Positions 1 through 9,830 of a DNA stretch of 64,000 bases are shown one piece after another. A program made the translations under genes and the position numbers. Source of the DNA: Camillea tinctor. Taxonomy: Eukaryota > Ascomycota > Sordariomycetes > Xylariales > Xylariaceae. The notes beneath the pieces were generated by a model, which did no database searches, was not told the DNA's origin, and worked only from the letters and a program-made list of their open reading frames with translations. The stretch's first letter is position 1. Each line of letters opens with the position of its first letter. Location: contig MU394083.1 of NCBI GenBank assembly GCA_022578605.1, positions 82,040 through 146,039 on the forward strand, written 5' to 3'.

Positions 1-90
1 AAAAAAAACACAAAATTTTTTTTGGGTATTTTGGTTTTTTTTTTTTTTTAGCAGCCGTTTCCGTTATTTCTTTTTTTATAATAAACACTA

Positions 91-121
<31 letters not shown>

Positions 122-122
122 G
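1..122. other. Upstream leader of the beta-galactosidase gene
   Basis: Low-complexity sequence of A and T homopolymers followed by a 29-base C run ends three bases before the start codon at 123. No TATA box or other promoter element can be recognised, and the window cuts off the rest of the upstream region. Confidence 0.5.
91..119. repeat. C29 homopolymer next to a start codon
   Basis: An uninterrupted run of 29 C, then AAG, then the ATG at 123. If transcribed it would form a C-only 5' leader immediately before the start codon of the GH2 gene. Length in the read may be affected by sequencing error. Confidence 0.9.
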
Positions 123-3100
123 ATGGCCTCCGAAAAGAACACCCACCCGGCGGGCACCACCTCGCGCCCGCGCCCGGACTGGAACAACCTCGCGGTGCTG
201 CACCGGAACACGCTGCCGCCGCGGGCCAACTTCTACGTCTACGACTCGGCGGCGGACGCGCTCGCGCACGACACGTCCAAGTCGCGGATCCACGCGCTGT
301 CGGGGTCCTCGTGGAAGTTCCACCACGCGGTGAACCCGTTCGAGGCGCCGATGGGGTTCGAGGACCCGACGTTCAGCACCACGGGCCCGGTGTGGCACGA
401 CCTCCCCGTGCCCAGCATGTGGCAGCTGCACGGGTACGGCCGCGGGCCCCAGTACACCAACGTCAACTTCCCGATCCCCGTCGACCCGCCCAACGTGCCG
501 CTGGCCGAGAACGAGACCGCGTCGTACGTGCGCAAGTTCGTCGTTCCCGACTCGCTGCGCCAGGGGGGTGCTGGTGATGCGGCCCAGATTCGCCTGCGCT
601 TCGAGGGCGTGGACGCTGCGTACCATGTCTGGGTCAATGGCAAGGAGGTCGGGTACCACCAGGGCTCGCGGAACCCGGCTGAGTTCGACATCACGGATGT
701 GCTGAACCCGCAGGGCGAGGAGAACACCCTCGCCGTGAGGGTGTACCAGTTCTGCGATGCGACGTATATCGAGGATCAGGTAAGCGCTAGTTTATATTCG
801 TTCACTTTTATGAAGGACGATGTTGCTCGTTGCATCCAAAAGTGAACCCACCACCGGTATAGTGAAAACTGATGGTTAAATATTACAGGATCAATGGAGA
901 ATGAGTGGCATATACCGCGACGTGTACCTCCTGGGTTTCCCCGCCAAGTCCCGCATCGAGGATCTCTTCATCCAGACGAAGCTGGACAGCCAGTACGTAA
1001 ACGCCGACCTCAAAGTCCGCGTCGACGTGACCGGCTCCGGCGAGCTCAAGCTCGAGCTCTACGACCCGGAGAAAAAAGCAGTCATCGTGAGCGACACGAA
1101 ATCCGTCTCTAGCGGAGACGGGCGGACCTCAGTCGACTTCTCGCTCCCGGTCGAGAACCCGCACAAGTGGACCGCGGAGACGCCGACGCTGTACCACCTG
1201 GTGGTCTCTCTCGACGGCACCAGCTTCGTCTCCCAGCGGGTCGGCTTCCGCCAGGTCGAGATGAAGGACGGCCTGATACAGGTCAATGGCAAGCGGATCG
1301 TGTTCAAGGGCGCGAACCGCCACGAGCACCACCCCCAGTTCGGCCGCTCCGTGCCTTACGAGTTTATGAAGCAGGACCTCCTGATCATGAAGAACCACAA
1401 CATTAATGCGATCAGAACCTGCCATCAGCCGAGTGACGTTCGGCTGTATGATTTAGCCGACGAGCTTGGAGTAGGTCACACATTATCCCAATGTGTCTGA
1501 GTTGTCCTGCTGATCCGCTAACGAAATTCATAGTTCTGGGTCATGGATGAGGCAGATCTTGAGTGTCACGGTTTTGAGTCAATTTGTCAGTATTCTATTT
1601 TTTCTTAAGCCAATAAACCCATACCATTTTGAGATGTTATAGTCTGCTAACCCATCACAGGCGACGCTGCGCTTTCCGAGGCGGACAGAGAACTCCCCTT
1701 TAGGCAGCGACAGCTCCTAACCCGTGCCCAAGCCGCCAAATGGACTTCGGACAACGATATCTGGGAAGACGCATACGTCGACCGGGCCATCCAGCTCGTC
1801 CGGCGCGACCAGCTCCACCCGTCGGTGATTGTCTGGTCCCTCGGCAACGAGGCCTTCTTCGGGCGCAACCACAAGGCCATGTACAAGTGGATCAAGTCGT
1901 ACGACGACAGCCGGCCGGTGCACTACGAGGCCGACATCCACGCCGAGACGGCAGACATGTACTCGCGCATGTACCCGCCGGTGGAGGAGATCGTGGCCTT
2001 CGGTGAGGACGCGAGCAAGACGAAGCCGCTGGTGCTGTGCGAGTACATCCACGCGATGGGCAACGGTCCCGGCAACATCAAGGAGTACGTCGACGCGTTC
2101 TACGCGTACCCGAAGCTGCAGGGCGGGTTCGTGTGGGAGTGGGCCAACCACGGCCTGCTGACCAAGGATGCCGCCACCGGCGAGCCGTACTATGGTTATG
2201 GTGGTGACTTCGACGACGAGCCCAACGACGGCAACTTCGTCATGGACGGCATGCTTAATTCGGACCACACGCCCACCCCCGGGCTGATCGAGTACAAGAA
2301 GAGCCTCGAGCCCGTCAAAGTCGTCTCTTCCACGCCGCAGACCGCCACCCTCATCAACCGGTACGACTTCATCACCCTAGACCACCTCAAGTGCGTCTAC
2401 ACCATCCTCGACGAAGGCCAGCCCACATCCCAAGCCGGCGAGCTCTCCATCCCCGCCGGCGTGCAACCGGGTTCTACCTTCGAGCTCGCCCTCCCCTCCC
2501 CAAGCGGCCTCTCCGGCGAAGGCATCCTGCAGCTCTCCTTCCAGCTTCGCAGCTCCACCTCCTCGCTCGCCTCCTCCTTCGAAGTAGCCTTCGCCGAGAT
2601 CGCGCTCACCAGCACTCCCATCCCCCTCCTCCCGCCGCCCTCCCCTGCCACCCCGCAGTTAACCATAACCCAAGAAACCCCCACCCTGCTCACCATCATC
2701 AGCCCCACCTCGCGCTGGACCTTCTCCCCGGTGCGCGGGCAGCTCCTCTCCTGGACCAAGAACAGCGTCCCCGTGCTCGCCGCGGGCCCCGTGTTCAGCG
2801 CCTACCGCGCCCCCACAGACAACGACTTCCCGCAGGACGCGCGCGACTGGAAGAGCCGGCTCCTGCACCTAGCGCGCGCACACACGGAGTCGTGCGAGTG
2901 GGACGCGCTGCCGCTCTCGGCCTCCTCTTCCTTATTCACCCTACGCGTGCGGCAGCGCTACGCGCCGCCCGTGCTGTCGTGGTCGGTGGACCTGGAGGCG
3001 ACGTACACGTTCGCGGCGACGGGGCAGGTGCGCGTGCGCGTGCGCGGCACGCCGCGGGGCGCGAACCTGCCGCGCACGCTGGCGCGGGTGGGGCTGGAGC

Positions 3101-3597
3101 TCGAGCTGGGGCCGGCGTGGGGCGCGGGGCGCGTGGCCTGGTACGGGCGCGGGCCGGGGGAGAGCTACCGCGACAGCAAGCTGGGGCAGCGGGCGGGCGT
3201 GCACGGCGCCGCGCGGCCGGGGGACCTGTGGACCGACTACGAGTTTCCCCAGGAGGCCGGCAACCGCACGGACACGCGGTGGGTGCGGTTCTCGTCCCCG
3301 TCGGGGGAGAGCGTCACGGCGCAGTTCCGCGACCTGGAAGAAAAGGGGCAGGGAGGAGGGGGCCAGGGAGGGGAAGGAAAGAGGAAGCTGTTCGACTTCG
3401 GCGCGTCGCACTACCGCGCCCGCGACGTCGAGAAGGCGAAGCACCCGTTCGAGCTGCGCCGCATGCGCACCGAGAACGTGGTCGTGCGGCTTGATGCCGC
3501 GCACCACGGCCTCGGGAGCGGGTCCTGCGGGCCGAGGACGAGGGACGAGTACGCGTTGAAGACGGAGCCGTTTGAGTTTGAGGTGGTTCTAGGGTGA
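123..3597 (+). CDS. GH2 family beta-galactosidase (LacZ type), 4 exons
   Basis: Predicted to hydrolyse terminal beta-galactosides such as lactose; no signal peptide is visible, so it is probably intracellular. Exons are 123-779, 889-1470, 1534-1585 and 1661-3597, giving about 1075 aa, close to bacterial LacZ (about 1020). Introns are 109, 63 and 75 nt with GT..AG ends, and the third has a TGCTAAC branch site. The order is sugar-binding/jelly-roll domain, immunoglobulin-like domain, TIM barrel, then the C-terminal small-chain domain. The acid/base glutamate lies in SLGNEAFFG (about E494) and the nucleophile in LCEYIHAMGN (about E558); NRHEHHP in exon 2 matches the metal-site region. The C-terminus keeps the family's GxGSxSCGP signature. 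A Gly/Glu/Lys-rich insertion near 3340-3385 is unusual. It converges on frq. Specificity is inferred from the family only. Confidence 0.93.
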
Positions 3598-5098
3598 GAC
3601 GCCCCACCACCAGAAAGGAAAGGGGGGGAGGAAGAAGAAGAGGGTTGGGGTTAGGGTCGGGCTTGGATAATAGGTGGTTCATATTAAAGAGAGGGAGGGA
3701 GAACTTGTTCCTGGCCAGGAGGAAAGTAAGTTGTTCAGAAGTCGAAGAAAAACAAAAAAGCCATCGCCTGCCGAAATAAAATTGACCAATATGGAGGTCA
3801 TACATACATATACATATCATGTTATCGTACATCGACCACACCTACATGCATGCATTCCCATATAGTCAAAGTCAATTCTTTACGAATTCACAGCAACTTC
3901 GCGCACCTCCCAATCAACCCAAGCCAGCAGAAATTCTAAATCCTCCCCTTTCTTACCTGACCTTAGGCCTATATCCTGTGAATACTATAAGTGAAATAAC
4001 TGAAAGCCAACTTACTGGACATCCGTTGTTCAAACACTATTACATCTCTCCCCGTATGTATTTAATTGGAAAGGCTTTCTATTTAAATGTACCATACTCG
4101 TCTTTTGACGCGAAAGCCTTCCCCCCTGCCCCAAACTCCTGGGAAACACCACCTTCCATCATATCAAGCTATCATCGTTATCAAGTTCTCCCGCCTTGCT
4201 TCGTTTCTACCCAAAAAGGTTCATTTCCCTAGGTACACAATCGTTAGCATCATAGCTTATTTCATCACCTCGCAAGACATGCAAGTTACTAAACTTTCCT
4301 TAGCCTCCTGACACGTTCCCTTCGATGATCCATTACAGACCATTACTATCACTAAACCTCACTGATCGTATCACACTAGTTCTTTACGTGAATAGGTATC
4401 CCTTCATTCTTTTTTTTCATATGTTTTCTTAAAATTTGCCTCTCGGCTGCTGTAGCAAAGCCTATCCCCTGCGCACTTTGAATTTGATCTGCTGTCGACA
4501 TCCAAAAGATGTTTCCCAGTAACCATAGTCCTATCTCTATATAATTATATAAAAGCATAACCATAGAAAAGCCGACCCGGGTATTTGTTTTACCCATTTA
4601 CCATATGAGGGAAAAGGTGACACATTTGCTGAGCACTCTCATTCCTCTAACGCTGTTCCATCCCATCTCATCTCGTCCCTTCGCATCCTACCCGTTCCAT
4701 AGCACAACAAACCAAAACGCCGTTCCCCATGTCTTTTCGACTGTTGCAGAAAATAGATAAGGTACGGAGGTAGGTATCATCGCAGGTAAAAGTAAACCGA
4801 AAATAAAGAAAAACATCAAGCCAGCGCTTTTCACGCCACCCATAGAACAAGACAGAGAGACGGGGGAAAATAATAAAAAGAACGATAGAAACTTTTCTAT
4901 ACTTGGCCTCATTGTAACCTCCTAACATCGTAATGGGGCATATATACTCAAGCTGAACTCGACCTCGCTGAAATAAAGGGGTAAAAAAAAAAGTTCATCG
5001 CTCCAAGCTCTTGCTGCCCAAAAATAAATCCATGCCATGCTTCTCAATGACAATCTCCCACTCCATATAATTTCATAATCACATCATTTCGCCTCGTC
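3598..5098. other. Convergent intergenic region, GH2 gene / frq
   Basis: Holds the 3' ends of both converging genes and no convincing open reading frame. The short frames present lack coding character. In Neurospora the frq antisense transcript qrf starts downstream of frq, so the equivalent promoter would lie here. Confidence 0.6.
4323..4368 (+). promoter_or_regulatory. Candidate light-response motifs for a frq antisense RNA
   Basis: CGATGATC at 4323-4330 and GATCG at 4364-4368 lie about 730-775 bp beyond the frq stop, on the side from which an antisense transcript would start. White Collar complex sites are described as GATC/CGAT pairs. Such short motifs occur by chance, so this is weak inference from position and from Neurospora qrf. 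Confidence 0.25.
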
Positions 5099-8000
5099 TC
5101 ATGTACCTTCTTCCATCGAACTGTTGTATCCGCTAGCGGCGCCGCCAGCGGTCGCGACCGAGCTTCCGGTTATTTTGGACAAGTTGGAAACTCGATCTCT
5201 GCGCCCACCTCCGAGACTAAGATCGCCAACATCTCGGATGTCCTCCATCTTATCGGGGGAAATGCTACCGCTAGCATCGTAACCGTGACCACCGTCGGAG
5301 TGCTCGTCTTCCTCGTCATTCCCAGACAAGTCGGCATTGTCTGAAGGATCATCCTCCAAGATGGCGCGTCGGCTCATCAGGCTTTGCGACGAGTCCGAAG
5401 CATCGTCGAATGTGTCATCTTCGTCATCCAAGTCGGAGTCGTCGCCCGACGGGAAATAGAAGGCTGGAGGGGGCAAAGGCACCGGCGGTAAGCGTGTGAA
5501 CTGACCGGTCAGATACTCAATTCCAACCAAAGGCATCCTCACAGTCGCAACGTATGTCGGTATGGGAGATGCGGTGGTCATGGAAGCTAACTTGCCTACG
5601 ATGGCGTCGGTGGTGGTGATCGCCTTCGCATCGGTGTTGTCGGAGCTGGGGCGCTCTTGGAGCTGCGGTCGTGCGAGCGGGGACACATCCTCATCGTCGG
5701 AACTGTCGTCGAAAACAGACTCGGGCTTCTTAGGTCGGCGCGTCTTGACAGCTAGGGTAAAATGGTCGTCTGGGTAGATGCCCCCTAGACCGCTGGCCTC
5801 GAGGTTGATCAACTGCTCCTTCTGGGGGCAATCAGACCACGGGAAGTCAGCTTCAATGTCATCGTCGGTCTCACCAGAAGTCAGTTCTGGTGGGTCGGTG
5901 TCATCGAGATCCATCATGGCACTCCGGGACTCAAGACCACTGAGCGGGCGGAAGGGAATCGACGATCCTGACGTAGAGCGGCTGAACTGGGGACGGGCCA
6001 TGTCGAGGCGGACGGGGTCCTGGTCTACTTGATCGCCCGATGACGTCATGTCATACGTATCCGGGGATACCTCGCCAAAATCCCCCGACAGGTCCGTGCA
6101 GAAGGGTGCCCCACTGTAGTAGATGATAGCGCCGTCGCGCCGTCGCTTGCGCTGCGACATGCCAGTGGACACACCACTCTGTCCCCATCTCGAATTCACG
6201 CCCAGATTGCTCTCTTCGGGTGGGCCGTACGAGGACCCCGTCTCCTCGCCCATCGACGGCTGTTCCTCCGACGACTCGGTCTGGTGGTGCACAAACAGCG
6301 GCTTGTAATGGAAACTCTCGGAGGAATTCGAGTCTTGTACCCCGAGTACGAATTGGGATGTTTTGCGGGGTATGACGTCATTTTCTGTAGGTTGGGTTTT
6401 CTGTTTTTTCCTCTGATCTTGGTCATTCGATCCATCCGTGTCATCGCTTGATTGGTTGCGCTGCGAGTTGCTCCCGCTGCTGTCGCTGCTGAACCTTGTC
6501 CCTTCTGCACCACCACGCCAGCGGATCTTTCTGCCGTCCGGAGACAGCTGGAACTTGGCGCTCTTTTCTGACACGGCGTGACGAATGAAGTCAGGGGTAA
6601 CATTGAGGATGTGCAGCTGCGCGAGGTTGCAGAGCAGGTTGAGGTACACCCACCCTTCCGCATCTGGCGATACATCCCTAGATGAGAACTGGCTCTGCGA
6701 CGCTGGTGCCACCAATCCCAGGTGCCGTATATAGTCCATGTTTTCCGAGGGGACCTGCTTTCGGTCAGGGTCCAAGTCGCGCGGTCGCGTCGGTCGCTGT
6801 TCTGCGGGTGCCGCGTTGTTCAGGGGCGAGGTGTTGTTACCACTTCTCCCGCCGCTGCCGCTGCCGCTGCCGCTACCGCTGCCGTTGCCATTTCCGTTGT
6901 CTTTAGAATCCGTCTGATCGCTGTTCGAATGTGACTGTGACTGCGAATGTGAATGTGTGTTCGATGCAGATCCTATGTCGCGTGAGTGGCTAGTGTTTCG
7001 TCCCAGCTCGCGTGGTCGGATCTTCGCCTCGCGGGCAGCTTCAGCTAGCGGTGTAGCCTTAACATTGGCTGATTCCATTTCCGCGTCTTCGATAATAGGT
7101 GGTGGTGGTGCCGGTGCCTGCTGCCGATCCGCATTGATGGCCATCTTCCCGGTGAACAGATGCTCAAGCCTTTTGACCACCAGCTTCTTCTTCTCCTTCT
7201 CCGTCATCAGAATGGGCCTGGGCCACAGACCTTCCGGGATGTCTCGCAGATAGTTTTCAATCTTCTGGTTAGATCGCTGCCGTGCACTCTTGGTCTGCGC
7301 GGGGAGTGAGGGTACCGAGGAGGAGCTGGGGCCCGCCGACATGGATGCATAAGCCGAGTCAACGGGCCTCGAGTTGGAACCTGAAGAGGATGAAGCATGC
7401 TTGGAGGCCGAGGAATGGACGCCTTTGGACTTTGACTGCGCCTTCTTTCGGTTGGGAGACGCCCCAGCACTCGAGTTCTCGAGACTAGTCGTGAAATCGC
7501 GCAGGGTCGCTTCGAGCTCTCGTCTCTTTCTACCGGGCAGGCCGTGGAACTTAACCTCGAACAACTTATCTTTCCGCAAAGAGTCGGGGCCCACATGCTT
7601 GTATTTCTTCAGTTCCTCCTTCAAGCGTTTGTTTTCAATGGTCAAGTCGTCAATCACGCTTCGGTAGTCGTCGGCGCTGCTGCTGTGCGTGAACCCCTGG
7701 CGGAGCCCCGGCGCGCGGCTTTGCACAAACCTGTATGCCGGGCTCTGGGTGGGCATGGCATATTTGGCGCCTTCTTCGTTAGACGAGTCGGTTTCTTTCT
7801 GGTAGAACGGTGGATCCACGTCCATAGCACTCGTATCCAGCTGCCCGAGGGCATTCTGGTTGGACAGGTCAAACCATTTCTTAGGATCACTAATGCCTGT
7901 CTCATTGCTTTCGCCCGAGGAATTGCGTCGCGGCGACTTGACCTCGGTGGTTTTCGAAGTGGGCACGGCAGGCGGTGAATATCGCTTGGAGACCTCGCGA

Positions 8001-8116
8001 GCTAGACGATGGTGTCGCAAGGTGACCGAATTCTCGGGACAAATCCTTCTGGGGTTTTTGAAAGTGACGTTGGGCGGGGGCTCAGAGCCCGCTGGCGTGT
8101 TTTTGGGATCAGGCAT
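5099..8116 (-). CDS. frq: FREQUENCY, circadian clock protein
   Basis: Core negative element of the fungal circadian oscillator: FRQ binds FRH and casein kinase 1 and inhibits the White Collar complex that activates frq. Single exon of 1005 aa from the ATG at 8116; in-frame reading continues to a GTG at 8125, but the ATG gives the length expected from Neurospora FRQ (989 aa). Visible landmarks are the coiled coil around residues 149-173 (DDYRSVIDDL, then a Leu/Lys/Glu-rich helix), the CK1-binding segments FCD1 (VKRLEHLFTGK, about 314-324) and FCD2 (YLNLLCNLAQLH, about 491-502), a basic RKKQK nuclear signal near 569, an FRH-binding-like GLGGIYPDDHF near 776, acidic PEST-like stretches near the C-terminus, and the conserved end SSVATAGGA. 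A second ATG at 7825-7823 begins MDVDPPF, matching the Neurospora short-form start. The rest is serine-rich and disordered, as expected. Confidence 0.97.
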   Translation of the reverse strand: MPDPKNTPAGSEPPPNVTFKNPRRICPENSVTLRHHRLAREVSKRYSPPAVPTSKTTEVKSPRRNSSGESNETGISDPKKWFDLSNQNALGQLDTSAMDVDPPFYQKETDSSNEEGAKYAMPTQSPAYRFVQSRAPGLRQGFTHSSSADDYRSVIDDLTIENKRLKEELKKYKHVGPDSLRKDKLFEVKFHGLPGRKRRELEATLRDFTTSLENSSAGASPNRKKAQSKSKGVHSSASKHASSSSGSNSRPVDSAYASMSAGPSSSSVPSLPAQTKSARQRSNQKIENYLRDIPEGLWPRPILMTEKEKKKLVVKRLEHLFTGKMAINADRQQAPAPPPPIIEDAEMESANVKATPLAEAAREAKIRPRELGRNTSHSRDIGSASNTHSHSQSQSHSNSDQTDSKDNGNGNGSGSGSGSGSGGRSGNNTSPLNNAAPAEQRPTRPRDLDPDRKQVPSENMDYIRHLGLVAPASQSQFSSRDVSPDAEGWVYLNLLCNLAQLHILNVTPDFIRHAVSEKSAKFQLSPDGRKIRWRGGAEGTRFSSDSSGSNSQRNQSSDDTDGSNDQDQRKKQKTQPTENDVIPRKTSQFVLGVQDSNSSESFHYKPLFVHHQTESSEEQPSMGEETGSSYGPPEESNLGVNSRWGQSGVSTGMSQRKRRRDGAIIYYSGAPFCTDLSGDFGEVSPDTYDMTSSGDQVDQDPVRLDMARPQFSRSTSGSSIPFRPLSGLESRSAMMDLDDTDPPELTSGETDDDIEADFPWSDCPQKEQLINLEASGLGGIYPDDHFTLAVKTRRPKKPESVFDDSSDDEDVSPLARPQLQERPSSDNTDAKAITTTDAIVGKLASMTTASPIPTYVATVRMPLVGIEYLTGQFTRLPPVPLPPPAFYFPSGDDSDLDDEDDTFDDASDSSQSLMSRRAILEDDPSDNADLSGNDEEDEHSDGGHGYDASGSISPDKMEDIRDVGDLSLGGGRRDRVSNLSKITGSSVATAGGAASGYNSSMEEGT

Positions 8117-9560
8117 AGTTGACACATATACTAATAGCTATCGTATGCTGCTGGGAGTACAGTGCCGGCGATCTTCTTCAACCGCACATGGCGCTCTCTG
8201 GTGCTGCTGACTGGCTGATCGCAATCGCAGTACAATAATGCCACGGCCTGTAGAATCAAGTTGCTATTATTGTCAGAATATGTTGTAAATCGGCGTAGCG
8301 AGGTAAGTAGTTCTTTGCAGGGGTTAGAAAAAAAAGGTTTAAAGATCAGAGTAGAAAGTTTTAACGGGTTTTAAAAAAACATCAATTGTAAATAGGGTTT
8401 TGGTTTGAAGGATTGAGTTTAGAGCGTTGGCTCCGACAATAAGTTATGGTTGGGGAGCGTCTCTCCAACAAGAGATGAGGGGAGAGGGGGAGGAGGGAAG
8501 GGGGAGGGGGTAGGGGGAAAAAAAGGAGAGGGATCATTAAGAATTTCCCCCAAGCCTTAAAAAAAAAAAAGAAAAAAAAAAAAAAAAAAAGACGTTGGCG
8601 TGCTTTAGAGGGGGGGGGGGGGGGGGGGTAAAGGAAGGGAAGTGACGAGAATAGGGTAGAACTTAGAACTTCGTGTATGTACTTTGGTAAGAGCTCAAGA
8701 ATACGACGTCATACGTACAGAAGAATCCTGCTAAACTGGGTCAGGGTCGGTCAAGGGTGCTATGCGCGTCTAATAATACTGTAGGTAGCAATGGCCTGAT
8801 GTGCGGTAGGATTTGTTGTTTTCTTTTTTTGGGTAAAGGCCCTGTGGGGAATAGGGTCCTGCGATGGTCTGCTTTGGTTTTTGGTTCGGGGGGGGTTGAA
8901 TGCTTCTATGCTTGTCTTGGCTTCTTTTTTCGGTATTAAGATGGATGGACCCCGTAAATGTGGTTAGGTCCAGGGTAAAATAAGAAGTCAACGAACAGAC
9001 AAGCAGACAAAAACCAAAAACCAAAAAATTAAATGTACAATAAATGATAGGTTATGGATTGTTCGTGCTTCTTGTGGGAATGGTGCTGGTGAAAGTGGTA
9101 GGGTTATTACTGCATGTAAAGTGGTATAAGTGGTAAGGGGATAGAGATAGGATCGGACCGGTGTGTTATGGTTTGTATGATTTGCAGCAAGCCAAAGCGT
9201 TTCGCTGATATGTAGGCAGATAATTAATATATTATCTTTTCTTTTTTTTTTCTTTTTTTTTCTTTGCTTTTTACCCTTACTCTGATTTTACTGGTCGTAT
9301 GGTTTTGTAAGTGGTGTTAAAGTTGTTGTTGTTGTTACTATATCGTCTTTTGGTGGTGCAGAGTAGTATCTAGTACCATACAATAGGAGGAAGGATGGAA
9401 AAGTGGATGTAGTGGGAAAGGATAAAAAAAAAAAAGAATCAAATAAAATCAACGTTCAAATTTAAAAACCCGTCCACACCCTCTCTTTTGTTCGTATCGT
9501 GGCTAAGCGTAAAACTTATGTTATGATATGTAGGTAGCCTTGTGAAAGACGAGGGAAAGG
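8117..9560 (-). other. frq upstream/leader region
   Basis: About 1.45 kb before the frq ATG without protein-coding character, consistent with the long 5' leader known for frq. It holds an A-rich tract near 8560-8590, a G19 run, a dense G-run cluster and T-rich tracts near 9240. The transcription start cannot be located by eye. An 84-codon open frame at 8770-9024 (-) lacks an ATG. Confidence 0.55.
8478..8628. repeat. G-run cluster and G19 homopolymer in the frq leader
   Basis: On the + strand, 8478-8517 contains successive runs of three to five G separated by A, GA or TA, a classic G-quadruplex-forming pattern. An A-rich tract and a pure G19 run at 8610-8628 follow. The G-rich strand is antisense to frq, so a frq leader covering this would be C-rich while an antisense RNA would be G-rich. 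Confidence 0.75.
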
Positions 9561-9570
9561 GACATTGACC

Positions 9571-9587
9571 ATGCATCGAGCGATCAG
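9571..9587 (-). promoter_or_regulatory. Candidate White Collar complex site 1 (GATCG..CGATG)
   Basis: Read on the frq strand this is CTGATCGCTCGATGCAT, a GATC core followed by CGATG, resembling the paired GATC/CGAT arrangement of Neurospora frq light-response and clock elements. It lies about 1.46 kb upstream of the frq ATG. Binding is inferred. Confidence 0.45.
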
Positions 9588-9679
9588 GGGACTTGGGTGA
9601 CCTTTACATCGAGATTTCAAACTTTCCCCATCACAAAATTTCAATAATATTATATTTTTTTCACTTCTAACTCATTGCC

Positions 9680-9713
9680 ATCGGTAATCGACCATCGCCC
9701 ATCGACCATCGAG
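9680..9713 (-). promoter_or_regulatory. Candidate clock/light box: five CGAT cores at exact 7-bp spacing
   Basis: ATCG (CGAT on the frq strand) begins at 9680, 9687, 9694, 9701 and 9708, a perfect 7-bp period with variable filler bases. CGAT repeats are the core of the Neurospora frq C-box and proximal light-response element bound by the White Collar complex. The array is about 1.56-1.6 kb upstream of the frq ATG, a plausible promoter distance. The regular spacing is seen directly; the regulatory role is inferred. Confidence 0.6.
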
Positions 9714-9811
9714 AAAAAAAAAAGCCCTCTTCTCATCTCACCCTGTCCCCAAAAAAAAAAGTTGCCGTTACCTTTCGGCTGTCCGGCCACTGATTGATTG
9801 AAAGATTGATT

Positions 9812-9826
9812 GATCGTGGCTCGATC
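9812..9826 (-). promoter_or_regulatory. Candidate White Collar complex site 3, inverted GATCG/CGATC
   Basis: GATCG and CGATC flank a 5-base spacer, a perfect inverted repeat of 5-bp arms, about 100 bp beyond the 7-bp-phased CGAT array. It contains GATCGA on the frq strand, similar to the core reported for White Collar complex binding. It may represent the distal element of a two-element promoter. Confidence 0.4.
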
Positions 9827-9830
9827 TCCA

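Noticed and set aside
2391..3494. 367-codon frame inside the beta-galactosidase gene, + strand
   Set aside because: It is an Arg/Ala/Pro-rich shadow in another frame of the GC-rich GH2 coding sequence, which has intact catalytic motifs.
6196..7978. Long antisense and out-of-frame ORFs across frq
   Set aside because: They follow from the Ser-rich codon composition of frq and have no similarity. An antisense RNA is possible, a protein is not supported.
8117..8125. FRQ start at the in-frame codon 8125
   Set aside because: That codon is GTG. The ATG at 8116 gives the expected length and normal initiation.
8770..9024. 84-codon minus-strand frame as an upstream ORF of frq
   Set aside because: Its first codon is TTG and it contains no internal ATG, so it is not a credible uORF.
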